From Prostheceraeus crozeri (Eukaryota; Platyhelminthes; Polycladida; Euryleptidae): 64,000 nucleotides of DNA. The DNA is taken from assembly GCA_907163375.1 (NCBI GenBank), contig CAJQUW010007510.1, positions 124,001 to 188,000 of the forward strand, read 5' to 3'. A program made the position numbers and the translations under genes. Below, one piece after another: positions 1 to 11,372 of this stretch. The number at the start of each line of letters is the position of its first letter. Within the stretch, counting starts at the first letter, position 1. Below the pieces are notes generated by a model that was given only the letters and a program-made list of their open reading frames with translations, searched no databases and was not told where the DNA came from.

Positions 1-941
1 TGCTATGATTTGCGATATTGTCTGGCAAATGCCATGCAATTCCTATGGAAGAAAAAATCCCAATAGCCTATGCGGACGTATGTCCGCTACCACAGATATT
101 TCAGTGATTCATTAATTACATTGAATTAAGCATTGCCGTTGTAGGCTGTAATACAATCGCTTAAACGAATCGCAAGGCACATTTCTTTATGACTAAAGAA
201 TGAGATCATCTGTCTTTTTTACGTTTCCATTGATCCGCTATTTGGATCTACCCATCGTCTATTGGTGTTGATGTAAAGCATGGATTCAATACATTTAAGT
301 GCGTAGATGACTTGAAAAACATGGAGGCAGTTATTTGGGTCCTGTGATCATGTGACTTCACATGCAAAATTACACTGACAGAGATTCATCGGAAGATTTG
401 TCTCTCAGCCACAGAATATCATTTACTTTTAGAATGAGCGAGATTTTTATGCACATGCTTCGTCCTCCGGTAAATTTCATGCATAATATCATCATCCTAC
501 GATCATTGTGACATTAATTTTAATTGGAATTTTAATTCGCATCAATGGTTGTTGAATCAATTACGTGAACTACATGCTGTAATGTCCATGCATGATAAAA
601 AAATTCCTTTTCTCAAATCTTTCCATGAAGATTAGCATTCTCGATAAAAATATTTTCAAATTTGTCCTGTCATTTCCACTAGAAATGGTGTCAGTTGTTA
701 TCCATTAATGAAATTCACATTATAAACAGATTCTCCTTTCTTATTCAGCCACCATTTTTTTAAAATTGAGTTGATAAAACTTATGAAAGTATAAATGAGC
801 AAACTGAATGAAGCATAAGTACTCATATTCACTTTTAATTACCATTTTGTTCACCTTCTAGAGTTGCGCTGCTTTCCCTACTTGTGTTGACTAGCCATTG
901 ATAGATACAGCCTGTAGTCTGGAAAGTTTTGATCAATGAAG
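1..941. other. AT-rich sequence, no gene recognised
   Basis: No convincing reading frame, RNA gene or transposon end was seen here. The sequence is AT-rich and without obvious tandem repeats. Confidence 0.5.
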
Positions 942-1061
942 AACTACGGCATGGAAAGGCGTGCTGCAATGGTAGATTGCTTAGAACGAATGCGCGTTAG
1001 CGCACGAGTTCAAAGCTATCTACCAATGCAGCACGCCTAGGCGCCTTTCCATGCCGTAGTT
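942..1061. repeat. Foldback hairpin element
   Basis: The outer arms AACTACGGCATGGAAAGGCG and its complement pair perfectly over 20 bp. The inner arms (GTGCTGCAATGGTAGAT and partner) continue with few mismatches. The tip is GC-rich (GCGCGTTAGCGCA). There is no coding capacity. It looks like a short foldback MITE. The sequence just outside the right arm (ACATTGTTTACGGTTT) recurs in reverse near 3690-3706, so the family is probably present twice. No target duplication was recognised. Confidence 0.7.
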
Positions 1062-1361
1062 ACATTGTTTACGGTTTTCTATGTACTTCCATGATTGATG
1101 CTTGGATATCGGTATATCTTAAGATGTCCATGATTGATGTCATCAATAGTCTAAGTCCATGCCCGCAACCATCCACTTACATAATTATGTGTCATGCTTT
1201 ATCATAGCTCTCATTTGATATTGCATTAGACTTAGAATAACATAAATTAAAATCAATGATATCATCTTTTCCGATTACAAAATTCAAATTTTGAAAACCA
1301 TTTTGAGATATTTAATTTACAACAGTCTGCGCAAATAGTCGACAGGAAATCATAAATTGGA

Positions 1362-1842
1362 ATGTTTGGTATGATAAATTTTGATGAAATTCAAGGGCAA
1401 ATGATTAGTGGTCTGGAAACGGACGAGATCAATGAAATAAGTGAGGTCCAACAACTGATTCGCAATGAACCATCAATTTTAGATGAGTTTGATAGCACGC
1501 CTACGGGAATAGTCCCAGCTGACGTAGAAAAAACATTGCACTAATAGAAAGTAGCGCTGTTCCGGTATCCACTGCGAGACAAGAAATGCTATGGGTCAAG
1601 AATTTAAAACAATTCTTGAATGATCACCAATTAGATGACAGACTTTCTAATATTTCAAAAGAACAATGAAATGATATTCTACGATACTATTATTCGGAAT
1701 TGCGTACTAAGAAGGGTGACTATTACTCAAAAGCGAGTCTGATATGTATAAGGGCGTCATTGTACAGACATTCTAAATCGCTGAGGAAATTTGACATTAT
1801 AAATGACGTAGAATTTTTCCACGCAAATCAGGTTCAAAAGGA
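1362..1842 (+). pseudogene. Decayed N-terminal part of Crypton recombinase
   Basis: The first open stretch (1362-1544) gives an acidic 60-residue N-terminus. In another frame the sequence continues through LWVKNLKQFLNDHQLDD and NDILRYYYSELRTKKGDYYS to SLYRHSKSLRKFDI. This resembles the N-terminal region of Crypton/DUF3504 recombinases, which precedes the catalytic domain. Reading it requires a frame change near 1535, passing one TGA near 1668, and another frame change near 1835 just before the catalytic frame. No short GT-AG intron explains these breaks, so I read this half as decayed. Confidence 0.55.
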
Positions 1843-3198
1843 ATGGTGAAAGCATATTTCGAGAATGGCGATGCAATGCATTACTTTGAGGCAATTGAAC
1901 CGCAAGATATGAAAACTCTAAATTCATACTTCAACCGCAGCAATCCAGATGTTTTGCAACAGGAAGTCTATTTTATTATTATATACTACATGGGACTGAG
2001 AGGTAGGGAGTGGATAAGAAGGCTTAAACGGAAAAGTTTTGTATTTAAAAGAGATTCAGCTGATAAAGAGTATTTTGAAATTGAAGGCATCGATGGCATT
2101 CAGAAAAATGAGCAACCATCCCTGAGAATGACGAAGCAGAGCCTGAAAGACGGTCGAATGTACGAGTCTGATGTCCGTGATTCCTGTCCAGTTGTAGCTT
2201 TAAGGTCGTTCTTCCAGAGACTACCAGATGATTGCGATTTTCTCTTTTATAAGAAATTAAAAAATTGGAGAGACAGTGAAATGTGGTACAACCCAAATCA
2301 ACCAATGGGTGTGAATACCATCGGCAAACTGATGAGTGAAATCTCACAGGATGCAAAGTTGTCGAAGACCTATACATCTCACTGTATACGATCAACAGTG
2401 GTCACTAACTTATTCAATGATGGAGTTTCTGTTGAAGAAATCTGCAATGTCACGGGACACAAAGACACGAAATCAGTAAAACGATATATTCGTCATGTCT
2501 CAGATGAGAAAAAAATAGGATATGCTAATGCATTGAATCGAGCATTCCACAAAGATCAATCAAAGCAACTGAATGCCAAGAATGAAAGTAAGTTAATTTG
2601 ACATGTAGATGGTTATCATCTTAATTCATTTTTTCAATATTTCCAGATCCACTGACGGCTCCTTCATCTTCCTCAAATGAACCACCAATAGCTGTAACTG
2701 AATCTTCGTCAAACGCAAGCGAAAGTTATTCGTCAACTGAGATAGTGAAATATTCGGAAAGTAAGTGGAAATAAATAAATTCATATTTTTCCGTTTATAA
2801 AATAATCATGAAAAGCGGGCTTCCTATTTTTAAAAAATCCGAAGACATTTTACCGCAATAATTTTCCATTATCTATTAAGTTCTAGCTTTATATTGAGCA
2901 TCATTACTTAGATAACGCTGTTGATGATTATTTTTATTTGGGATCGGCTAATTCAATATTTTCAATTATTTCAGCAAACATATGTGCGAGCTCTTTTGGT
3001 GGAGTATGCCGAAAGCGTACACTGTTCTGTGATGAAGGTAAGTTCATAATCCGTTGTGAAAACGTTTGCACAATTGTTATTCCAGATGTTCCTGAATTTA
3101 TCACAGTTATAAAACATTGGAGACTAAATGATTTGGGCTTTGTTAGCCAAAACTATCCAAAGATAATGATTTCGCTTGTATTCTTTTTATTCATCTAG
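1843..3198 (+). CDS. Crypton tyrosine recombinase, spliced 3' half (four exons)
   Basis: Exon 1 (1843-2587) encodes a tyrosine recombinase catalytic domain: an arginine motif GLRGRE near residue 53, HCIR at 180-183, TGHKD at 204-208 and the presumed nucleophile Y215 in KRYIRH. This fits Crypton/DUF3504 proteins, DNA transposons that integrate by recombination. Predicted exons 2647-2760, 2975-3037 and 3086-3198 follow, separated by introns of 59, 214 and 48 nt with GTAAGT donors and TTTCAG or TTCCAG acceptors. All three introns are phase 1 and the middle exons are multiples of three (114 and 63 nt), so the frame stays open to TAG at 3196-3198. The tail is Ser-rich, then has a short Cys-containing stretch. 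The N-terminal half is decayed, so activity is unlikely unless the frame was kept for a host role. The domain call is firm; the exon model is inferred. Confidence 0.7.
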
Positions 3199-3810
3199 GT
3201 TTTAGGTCTCGCTGAACATTTAGTCTACCTTAGTCTTTATTTTAAGTGTGTGAAGTCAATAGGCATTGTTTGTTAATCATTAGGTTTGTATTAATAAATG
3301 AAGTTTCATGATCGCATTTTCTATATATTCTAGCTTTTGCACTGGTTTTACGAACGCATTATTGCTGCAGTGTATTTTCATGATGCATACAAATAAACGA
3401 TTTCGCATTTCTGAATATAGCGGTGATTGCAAAACATTCCTCAAATTTTCCAGCTACTGTCGAAGGAAAAGGAAAATGGTGACGGTTAGACGAGGCAGAC
3501 GGTGATAAAAATTTCGTTAGGATACCCTTCCAATGACTTTTTCACATGATGGATTTCTATGTTGACTTTCCCGTTCAGCAATGCCCCATTGTCAGCACGA
3601 TGGACGAGGGGCATTGCAGCACGCCAGTGATATCCTAAATATAATGTTTTAGAAGATATCTTCATTTTTATTGGGGCATTGCAGAGCTGATAAACCGTAA
3701 ACAATGTGACATGAAGTTTCCACCACTAGGAATTTGAATTCTAATGTTCTATGTCATATTCAACATAGAGTTGTCATTTTTACCATAGTCCGGGCCATTA
3801 CCTTGGATGA
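3199..3810. other. Non-coding, with repeat fragment near 3580-3710
   Basis: No gene was seen. GGGGCATTGCAG occurs twice near 3611 and 3664, and the reverse of an ACATTGTTTACGGTTT motif lies near 3690-3706, matching the flank of the foldback at 942-1061. Confidence 0.4.
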
Positions 3811-3933
3811 ATTATAATAGGAATATTGTCATAGTTTTATCGGACAAATAATGCAGATATCCTCGAACGCTGACGCGTTCTCGGATAATCTGCATTATTG
3901 TCCTCTAAATTATGATAATATTTCTATATTATA
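3811..3933. repeat. Foldback hairpin element
   Basis: Two arms of about 59 bp (3811-3870 and 3875-3933) form an imperfect hairpin. The inner part, GACAAATAATGCAGATATCC against its partner, is well matched, and the tip GAACGC-TGAC-GCGTTC is GC-rich. It has no coding capacity. It follows the same plan as the foldbacks at 942, 11718, 21758, 36404 and 54424. Confidence 0.7.
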
Positions 3934-4215
3934 AGTGATATATTAGTCCCTAACAGTATGTTCGCACACAAGAGTTGTTGAGAGTTTTGTTTCAACTCTA
4001 GCATAGCAACCCCTTTGTGTGACAGTTTGTATGTAGAGGAATTCCGTTTTTAGCATCAACTGTCATGTGATAAATTGAAACCCTATAAACGCATCAGTGA
4101 TGTTGACAAAGCGTATAACAGCAGCGATTGTGGCCGCCGATCATAATCAATGTATGACACCATAGAAACCCAACACTTTAGTAATAAAGGACTAGAGCAG
4201 TCATGGACATTGAAA
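3934..4215. other. Non-coding
   Basis: No gene was seen. Around 3960-4025 there is an imperfect inverted repeat (TTCGCACACAAGAG / CCCTTTGTGTGAC) that may be another small MITE remnant. Confidence 0.35.
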
Positions 4216-4577
4216 TAATAAAGTATACCAGATTATTGCACAATTGTAGAATCGTATTCAGCAGGGATTCCAAAATCCCGGGATAGAGTAGAATCGCAAA
4301 TATGCTATTACAAAGCATAGTATACAGGGTGCGAGAAAAGTCCTTGCGGATTTTTGTGAACTTTATATTTTGCTATTCAATGATCAAATATCATTTCTTC
4401 AGTGACCAATATGTGGCAATGCGTTTGTAGATAACTCTGTCACTCGACTATTATGCATGCCAAGTCTTCAGATTTAACACATAGTGAGCTTTATGCTATT
4501 CAATCAACAAAATTTAAATTGATTACTTTCCATACGTTTTGTAAACTCGGCATTTCATTGTGCTATTTTCGATGCTT

Positions 4578-4862
4578 TAAAAAGCTATGCCACTTGTTTT
4601 TCCTGAGCTCCATGGATTTCACATTTGAATCTAGCTACGAGATTTGATCTCATTTTAATCAAATCAACAAAGTTGTGCTTCAAATAGCTATGCCACTCGT
4701 TTTTGCTGAGCTCCATAGATTTCAAATTTAAATCTAACTTCGAGGATCGATCATTAAATGACGGACTAAACCATGGATGATTAACCTTAATAAATGTTAT
4801 GCCTTGAAAAGCTATGCCACTTATTTTTGCTGACCAGCATAGATTTCACATTTGAATCTTAC
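4578..4862 (+). repeat. Threefold direct repeat in the 5' part of mariner copy 1
   Basis: Three degenerate copies of a unit containing AAAGCTATGCCACTTGTTTT and a following GATTTCACATTTGAATCT-type stretch begin near 4578, 4687 and 4808, spaced about 110-120 bp. They lie between the left terminal repeat and the transposase. Confidence 0.7.
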
Positions 4863-4961
4863 TACGAGATTTTTATTTTTAATCAATACATTAATCAATA
4901 CAATCATACACTGTGTTTATAAACTCGATACACTGATGGATGTGAGTAATTTGATATTGTG

Positions 4962-6008
4962 ATGGAATTCTCGACAATAGAAAAAGTTTATTGCACATCG
5001 TGGGCCATTTCTTTCAACTGTGAAGAAAGTGCTCGTCAATTCAGAAAGAAATTTAACAAGGAACCCCCATAGTCGAGAACAATCTTGTATTGGAAGAACA
5101 AACTTCTTGAAACCGGCAGCCTGTCCCACGACCGACCCAGAAGTGGCAAACCCATAACAGCATCTGGAGATGAAAACAGGCAAAAGGTAATTGAAGCTGT
5201 CACTGAAAATCCTTCAACTTCGACAAGAGCGATATCGAGGGATGTCGGGATCTCTGATTTCACTGTCCGAAAAGTTCTAAAAGCCGAGCATTATCATCCA
5301 TACAAGCCGCTATATTCTCAATTTCTTTGTAATGGGGACGAAGACCGCCGCTTACAATTTTGTGAAGAAATGAGGAGAAAATCGAGAGAAGATCCTGCTT
5401 TCCTCCGAAAGCTAACATTTTCGGACGAGTGTGTCATGTCGTTGACAGGCAACATCAACAAGCACAATGTGCACTTCTGGACTACGACGAACCCGAATAT
5501 TAGAATGACCAACCCAGGCAAGACTCCTAGCCTCACCGTGTGGGCCTGTATAGGCTATTCCGGACTTCTTCTCTACGATATCAGTTCAGAAACCATGAAT
5601 GGAAAGAGATATTCTGATCTTCTGTTGAACCAAGTCGTTCCTTATTTCTCTCGTGGCACTGGAAGAACCCTTCTTTTCCAGCAAGACGGAGCGCCTCCCC
5701 ATTACTCTCTTTCAGCGCGTCAAATTCTAGAGACTCATTTGTCCGATCGCTGGATCGGCAGGAGAGGACCTATTGAATGGCCAGCAAGATCGCCGGACTT
5801 GACACCCTGCGACTTTTGGTTCTGGAGTCACCTGCGGCAATTGGTTTATCCTCCAGGTTTTATTTACAGGAACATTCAGGACTTGCGGGAAGAGATTGAG
5901 CGACAAATGAACAACATTGCTATCTCTTACTACCGTGATTCGTTGAGGAATTTTCAGAAACGTTTTCTGAAGTGCATTGAGCATGACGGTGAGCTATTTG
6001 AAGAATAA
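4962..6008 (+). pseudogene. Mariner transposase, one in-frame stop
   Basis: From ATG 4962 the frame encodes a helix-turn-helix N-terminus (MEFSTIEKVYC...) and continues past one TAG at 5070-5072 into a 307-residue open frame ending in TAA at 6006-6008, 348 codons in all. Catalytic signatures are FSDEC (first Asp), FQQDGAPPHY (second Asp) and ARSPDLTPCDFWFW (third Asp). I count 36 residues between the second and third Asp. WIGRRGPIEWP precedes the third Asp and is shared with the mariner at 31084-32122. Apart from the single stop the catalytic core looks complete. Tc1/mariner membership is certain; the exact clade is not assigned. Confidence 0.88.
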
Positions 6009-6153
6009 AAATGTCAATGAGTACATGGAATGTTTAGTTTTTATTTCTAGATGGGTTTGTTCAAAGAAAAATGAAAATAAAGTAAATCAATTCACCATAC
6101 AATAACTAAATATAAAGTTATCAAAAATCCGCAAAGACTTTTCTCGCACCCTG

Positions 6154-7189
6154 TATGTTAATAGAATGGCATACCGGTAGGGATTGCAATCCCGGGATTC
6201 AATAGTTGCTGGAAATCCTGAAATGCCAGGATTAATTCATTAATTAAGTTGATGTTTTGGCAGTAATTTACAGATGCTTTACTGCTTCGATAATGGAAAC
6301 CGAATAGATTTTCGAACTCTTTTCAATATCTTTCTTTGAATTGCTAATTCAACACAGCTGTGTCAACATGCTTATATGTGTGATGATTACATACTCATGC
6401 CCTTTATGTCTTCTAATCATATGTACAGGACAGAGATTCCACAATCCCGAAAAATCTCGCTCATGGGATTCGTGATTGAATAAAATAGTAAATTTGTAAT
6501 GACAGAGCACATGTGAAGGTCTATATTAAATACCGGGATGTGGGAACTGGGAATATCAGAGAGTCGGAATTGCCAAAAGTCGGTTTGCTCCCAATTGACA
6601 AGTTGAATCAAAGTTTCTTCGCTCTATGCATGATAACGTTAGCGTTGAAAGTAACAGGGAGCACTTGCGAATTCCTGAATTTTGCACTTTCAATCTGCAA
6701 TTCCCTGAGATTTGGGATTGGTTGAGTGAAGATCCGGGATAAGAGCCTGTCTACGAAATTCCACCTTCTCTTGATCCCGGGATTCAGGATTACAAGCTCT
6801 GACCCGGTATCGAGATTGTCAAAATATAAGAATGACAACTGTATAGCTACAAGCAAAATGGAAGATAGTCAAAATCACAACTATTTCCTCTATGTATTGC
6901 ACTGGCACGTTGAGATTCCAAAACCCCTAGCTCGGGATTGCGCGATTGAAGAATCTTTTACATGCCCTTCACCGTTAGCTAATGCTATGAATAACAATTG
7001 TGGTCAAATGAGAATAATTCTTCATGAACAAATCAATCCCGCGATTGAATTAACCAGAGGCTATTGTGTAGGCCTACTTTCCCGATTAATCCCGATATTG
7101 TGTAGGCCTACTTCGCTGATGATCATCTTCAATTTGGTAATGGTTTCAAATATTGCTGGGTTTGGCTAATGAAAATTGGGTCTGCAATA
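6154..7189. other. Remnant of the older CCCGGGAT-rich element
   Basis: No credible gene was seen. The stretch contains repeated CCCGGGATT, CAATCCCG and GGGATTGC motifs, and two copies of GTGTAGGCCTACTT (7067-7112) about 34 bp apart. Short open frames here have no recognisable domain. Confidence 0.5.
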
Positions 7190-7648
7190 CCCTCACAACG
7201 GCTTGTCACGAACGAAGGTTGTGTCTCTCTCTTGCTGTCGTGGTCTTGTGAATATTCACTTTTCGTTGGTCTGAGATTGCTGTTTTCGGAGGATTTTTAT
7301 ATCGGCTTGATCCGTGTTGCCTTGTCTATGTCATCATAACAATATTTACTTCCGTGATCGTCTCATATTTTCGTGGTTCCTGATTTGGTGGAGTTTTGTT
7401 GCTAGACAGTAAGCTCTGTTCACTGGCCAGGTTGTAGAAAGCAGCCTGCGGTTTCCGTCGATTAACACGTGATTTTGACGTGAAGGGCATCAGATTTTCT
7501 CGCGTATTCAGTGAAGTCCATCTAATTCGTGTGGAAGTGCTATTGTCGTGCTGGTGTAGATGTTATAGTGCTGAATTTTGGCATTAGATAGAATCTGTCG
7601 GCTGGTTCAATTCCACTGCATACATTTTGGTATTTTTTCGCTGATTAA

Positions 7649-8668
7649 GTGCCCATAGACTCCAAAAGAAAATCTATCTCAGATCACTGCTGCGCCGAGC
7701 CTTGTGTCATTAATGACAGGTCCAAAGATCGTGATAAGCGGTTGGTTGTGTGTAACAGTCCAGGTTGCTCGAAACAATTCCATGCTGGCTGTTCGGGTCA
7801 CTCTAAGACAAGCGATAAAGAACTAAAGAACGTTTTCTTCGTGTGTTTGAGATGTGAGAACTTTTTGACTTACAGCGCGGACATTGCTCGCAAATCTTTC
7901 ATGTCCGAGCTTGAAAACAAGTTAAATGCTCTCAAATTATCTATATATGAAAGTATCGATAGCAAAATCAAGTCGGTGCGAGAAGAAATTAAGAATGACA
8001 CGCAGTCTATAAGGAAAGAGTTGAATGAGAAGATATCCAAAATTGAGTCCCAGACAATAATGTATGATGGGAGTATTCGGCAAGTTCTGCTCGAGAAAGA
8101 AAGGCAAATCGAACGTCTTACATCAGATGTAGAATCATTGAGGAGCTCTGTCCGTGAAGATATGAGTGGTATTAAGGACACATTCTGCGCTGTTCAGAGG
8201 CATATTTTCTCAATCGAAATGGAAAAACGAAAGGAATCCTTCATTGTGAGAAATTTTCCGGAGAAAGTTACCGACGTATGTGGTACTCCAGTATCCAACT
8301 GTCGAGATGCCATAGATGTGATTGCGCGAGAATTGGGCATTGTGAATCAAGCCGGATATATTCGAGACGTTCACCGCATCGGGAGGGAGCGAAATGATGG
8401 TAGACCGAGATTGATATTGGTTAAGTCCAACGAGAATACCACCAGGCAATTTCTGACGAAGTCTAGGCTACTCAAGCAAGCTGTTTCTCCCTTGAACAAG
8501 GTATTCATTCAAGAAAACTTGCCTGTTGAAGTGAATAGGAAAATCGCAGAAATGAGGAAAAAGGCTTATGAATTGCGTACTCAGAACCCAGGGTCAACTG
8601 CGTTCGTCAAAAATAAAAAACTTCTTTATAATGGTGCCGTTATTGACTCAGTGGAGCAAAATTTTTAG
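7649..8668 (+). CDS. LINE ORF1 protein, PHD-like finger plus coiled coil
   Basis: A 339-codon frame ending in TAG at 8666-8668. Residues about 10-70 hold a PHD-like zinc finger (HCCAEPC ... VVCNSPGCSKQFHAGC ... VCLRC). Residues about 80-190 are charged and heptad-like, a probable coiled coil for trimerisation. The C-terminal third (FIVRNFPEKV ... VHRIGRERNDGRPRLILV ... VFIQENLPVEVNRK) resembles the RNA-binding region of CR1-type ORF1 proteins. The frame opens with GTG directly after a stop at 7646-7648; the first ATG is about 80 codons in, so the original start codon appears lost. Confidence 0.75.
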   Translation: MPIDSKRKSISDHCCAEPCVINDRSKDRDKRLVVCNSPGCSKQFHAGCSGHSKTSDKELKNVFFVCLRCENFLTYSADIARKSFMSELENKLNALKLSIYESIDSKIKSVREEIKNDTQSIRKELNEKISKIESQTIMYDGSIRQVLLEKERQIERLTSDVESLRSSVREDMSGIKDTFCAVQRHIFSIEMEKRKESFIVRNFPEKVTDVCGTPVSNCRDAIDVIARELGIVNQAGYIRDVHRIGRERNDGRPRLILVKSNENTTRQFLTKSRLLKQAVSPLNKVFIQENLPVEVNRKIAEMRKKAYELRTQNPGSTAFVKNKKLLYNGAVIDSVEQNF

Positions 8669-8699
8669 ATTGCGATTTTACCGCTTCTTGTATAATCAG

Positions 8700-11262
8700 A
8701 GAGAGATTACCGAGCATATTTCTGACGAATCTTTGCTCTTTGAATAATAAAGTTGACGAGCTTCGTTCTCATGCCGCTACGTTGAACCCAGGAGTCATTA
8801 TTTGTACAGAAACTTGGCTTAACTGCAATACTCCTACTCAAGCCGTTAATATCAATGGATACGATTGTAACCGTACAGATCGGGTGAACAATTTGCGTCG
8901 AGGAGGCGTGGCTATTTGGTCAAGAAAATATCTTCGATCTGAGAAAATTGAAATTTCATCTTCTGAGCATTTAGAAGTTTGTTGCATTCAAATCCCTTCT
9001 TGAAAACTGTTGATCATTGGCCTTTATCTTCCTCCAGGCATTGCGAGTGCAGAGTTCAAATCATTTTCTGACTGTCTGGTTTTGAGAAGCTACCTTACCA
9101 TAAGCTTATAGTTGCGGGTGACTTTAATCAATACAATCGCTCTTTTCTAGCTGCCAATTACTCTTTGTTGAATATTGTAACCGGATCAACTCGTCGAAAC
9201 TCAAATATTGACTTGATTTTTGTCGATGACGTTTTATTGAATTCCTATCCAAATTACAGCGTGGAAATTGGTCCGCCTATCGGAAATTCGGATCATAATA
9301 CTGTGTTTGCTCTTTTTCACAAATTGCCGAATTCCAGCGATATTACACAGCGCCTAGTTTACGACTTGCGGATGTCTAATATTGAAGCGTTTGAAAAACG
9401 ATTCCTTTCCAACGATTTTTCTGCTTTTTATTCGGAACATGATATTGACAGGAAGGGCCAAATTTTCTACGATTGTATATATGATGCCATGCTAGCGATT
9501 CCATGTAGTGTAATACATTTTTCGAACTCTGATGCACCATGGATTACTCCCCTTGTCAAATGTCTGATTAATCGACGTTGGGCAGCGTTTCGAGCTAATG
9601 ATTGGACTTTGTACAATCACTTGAAGACTAAAGTAAAGGATGAAGTCGTTAAAGCAAAGCACAGGCATTTCCGTAAGCAGAGCAAATCGGTCAAAGGCCT
9701 TTGGTCATACGTTAAGATGGAGCGTGGGTCTAAAACGGCTGTAAGCACTAATGGCCAATCCTACAACGACTTTCTCACGGGGTTGAATGAACAATTCTGT
9801 GCATCGATGAACTCCTCAACTACATCTCATGAATTTATCGATATTTGTGATGACTCCTGGCTACCTACTTTTGGTGTTGAGCATGTATGGCAAGCCTTGT
9901 CCCGACTTGCTCTCAAAGCAACAGGTAGTGATGACGTCCCAACGGCTATTTACAAAAAGTGTTCTGTAGTTCTTGCTGAACCCATTCATCACCTTATTAC
10001 TGAGAGTCTGCGATTGCGAAGGTTTCCAAGACTATGGAAAACTGCGGACATTGTTCCTGTTCCCAAGTCGTCGAGTCATAAGGTTAATGATCTTCGTCCA
10101 ATAAGCCTTCTACCGGTGCCAGCAAAAGTTGCTGAGAAGTTTATTCTCGATGAGTTGAAACCGTTATTTACGTCTTTTCTTGGCAATAATCAATTTGGGA
10201 TCAGGAGGAAATCTTCAACTACTCATGCCATCATTGCCGTGCATGACTCGCTGACCCGTTTTGCTGACGATCCTGAAATTGGTGCATCACTATTTCTCAG
10301 CTTTGACTTTTCAAAGGCTTTTGATAAAATAAGTCACCACGATCTGGTTCAAAAGGTCCTTCAGATGAACGTTCCAGCAGGGTTTGTTGTTTGGCTAAAG
10401 CAATATCTCAGTGATCGCCAACAACGAGTTCGCTTAGATGGTCGCAAGAGTGCATTGAGTGAGGTGACCAGTGGTGTCCCCCAGGGATCACTGCTGGGTC
10501 CTTATCTGTTTGGTCTCTACGTCTCATCTCTGCAACCGTCTAATTCGGACACTATTATGGTGAAGTTTGTTGATGACCTTGCAATAACATTTGGCATTAG
10601 AAAGTCCTTCGTCCGTTATGATATTGAGAGAATAAAATCTGAAATTACTGTCATACGCAATTGGTCATTTAGAAATGATATGCAACTGAACGAACATAAA
10701 ACTACGGGACTGATCAGATATCGAGGAGATTTTCAGGAAGTAGTTGACCTCGAAAGCGAGCTTGCTGACATAACTTTCAAGCAGAATGTCCATTTTCTTG
10801 GTGTCATTATGGATGGGAATTTTGGATGTGGTGCTCATGTCAGCTACATTGAAAGACTATGTGCTCAACGAATGTATATACTACGGCGAATGAAGTCATG
10901 TACAACAATGAAGGACTTCAGATCAATATATGCATCCCTCATCAGAACTTTACTTGAGTATGCATCTCCCGCCTTCGTTGGCTTATCCACTGAAGACTCA
11001 AGACGCCTACAAAGAGTTCAAAGCAGATGTCTCAGGATAAAGGGTATCACTGACCTACATGTACCTGATCTTACAACGCGAAGGGTGTCGTCAGCTTTAA
11101 AGGTGTTGCATGAGATCCCTTTCACCGACACACATCAAGGACCTTTTCCCACCTACCCTTCCCAGTGGTCGACTTTCTGTTTATTACTCCCGTTCATCTT
11201 TACGAAGAAGCTCTTTTTTTCCGAAAATGAGCATAATTTCATCGTCTTCCTTTTGTGATTAA
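8700..11262 (+). pseudogene. LINE ORF2: endonuclease and reverse transcriptase, lightly broken
   Basis: The endonuclease begins CSLNNKVDELRSHAA and continues VIICTETWLN and LRRGGVAIWS, then GDFNQ, IDLIFVDD and NSDHNTVFALF. The RT shows PISLLPVPAKVAEKF, LSFDFSKAFDKISHHDL (motif A), SGVPQGSLLGPYLFGLY (motif B) and VKFVDDLAI (motif C). The C-terminus in another frame reads LFPPTLPSGRLSVYYSRSS, the usual LINE tail, ending in TAA at 11260-11262. I see one TGA at 9001-9003, one frame change near 9080 and one near 11130. Few breaks suggest a fairly recent insertion. Confidence 0.85.
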
Positions 11263-11352
11263 CTTTATACTTATATTATCTTGATTGTCAATGCATTTCG
11301 AATGTCTTGTATATATATATTCCGATTGCCATTCAAAGAACGAATAAACATA

Positions 11353-11372
11353 TCTCTCTCTCTCTCTCTCTC
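11353..11372 (+). repeat. TC microsatellite at LINE 3' end
   Basis: About ten TC units follow CGAATAAACATA and mark the probable 3' tail of the LINE. Simple-repeat tails instead of poly(A) are known for CR1/L2-type elements. Confidence 0.8.

Larger units (their letters stand above)
4325..6153 (+). mobile_element. Mariner-type DNA transposon, copy 1
   Basis: Terminal inverted repeats of about 31 bp start CAGGGTGCGAGAAAAGTC, with one mismatch between ends, and are flanked by the TA target duplication. The transposase lies on the plus strand at 4962-6008. The 5' non-coding part is unusually long and holds a threefold repeat (4578-4862). The element sits in older CCCGGGAT-rich repeat DNA. Confidence 0.9.

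Noticed and set aside
2045-2395. Antisense 116-codon frame opposite the Crypton
   Set aside because: It is a shadow of the recombinase coding strand with no domain of its own.
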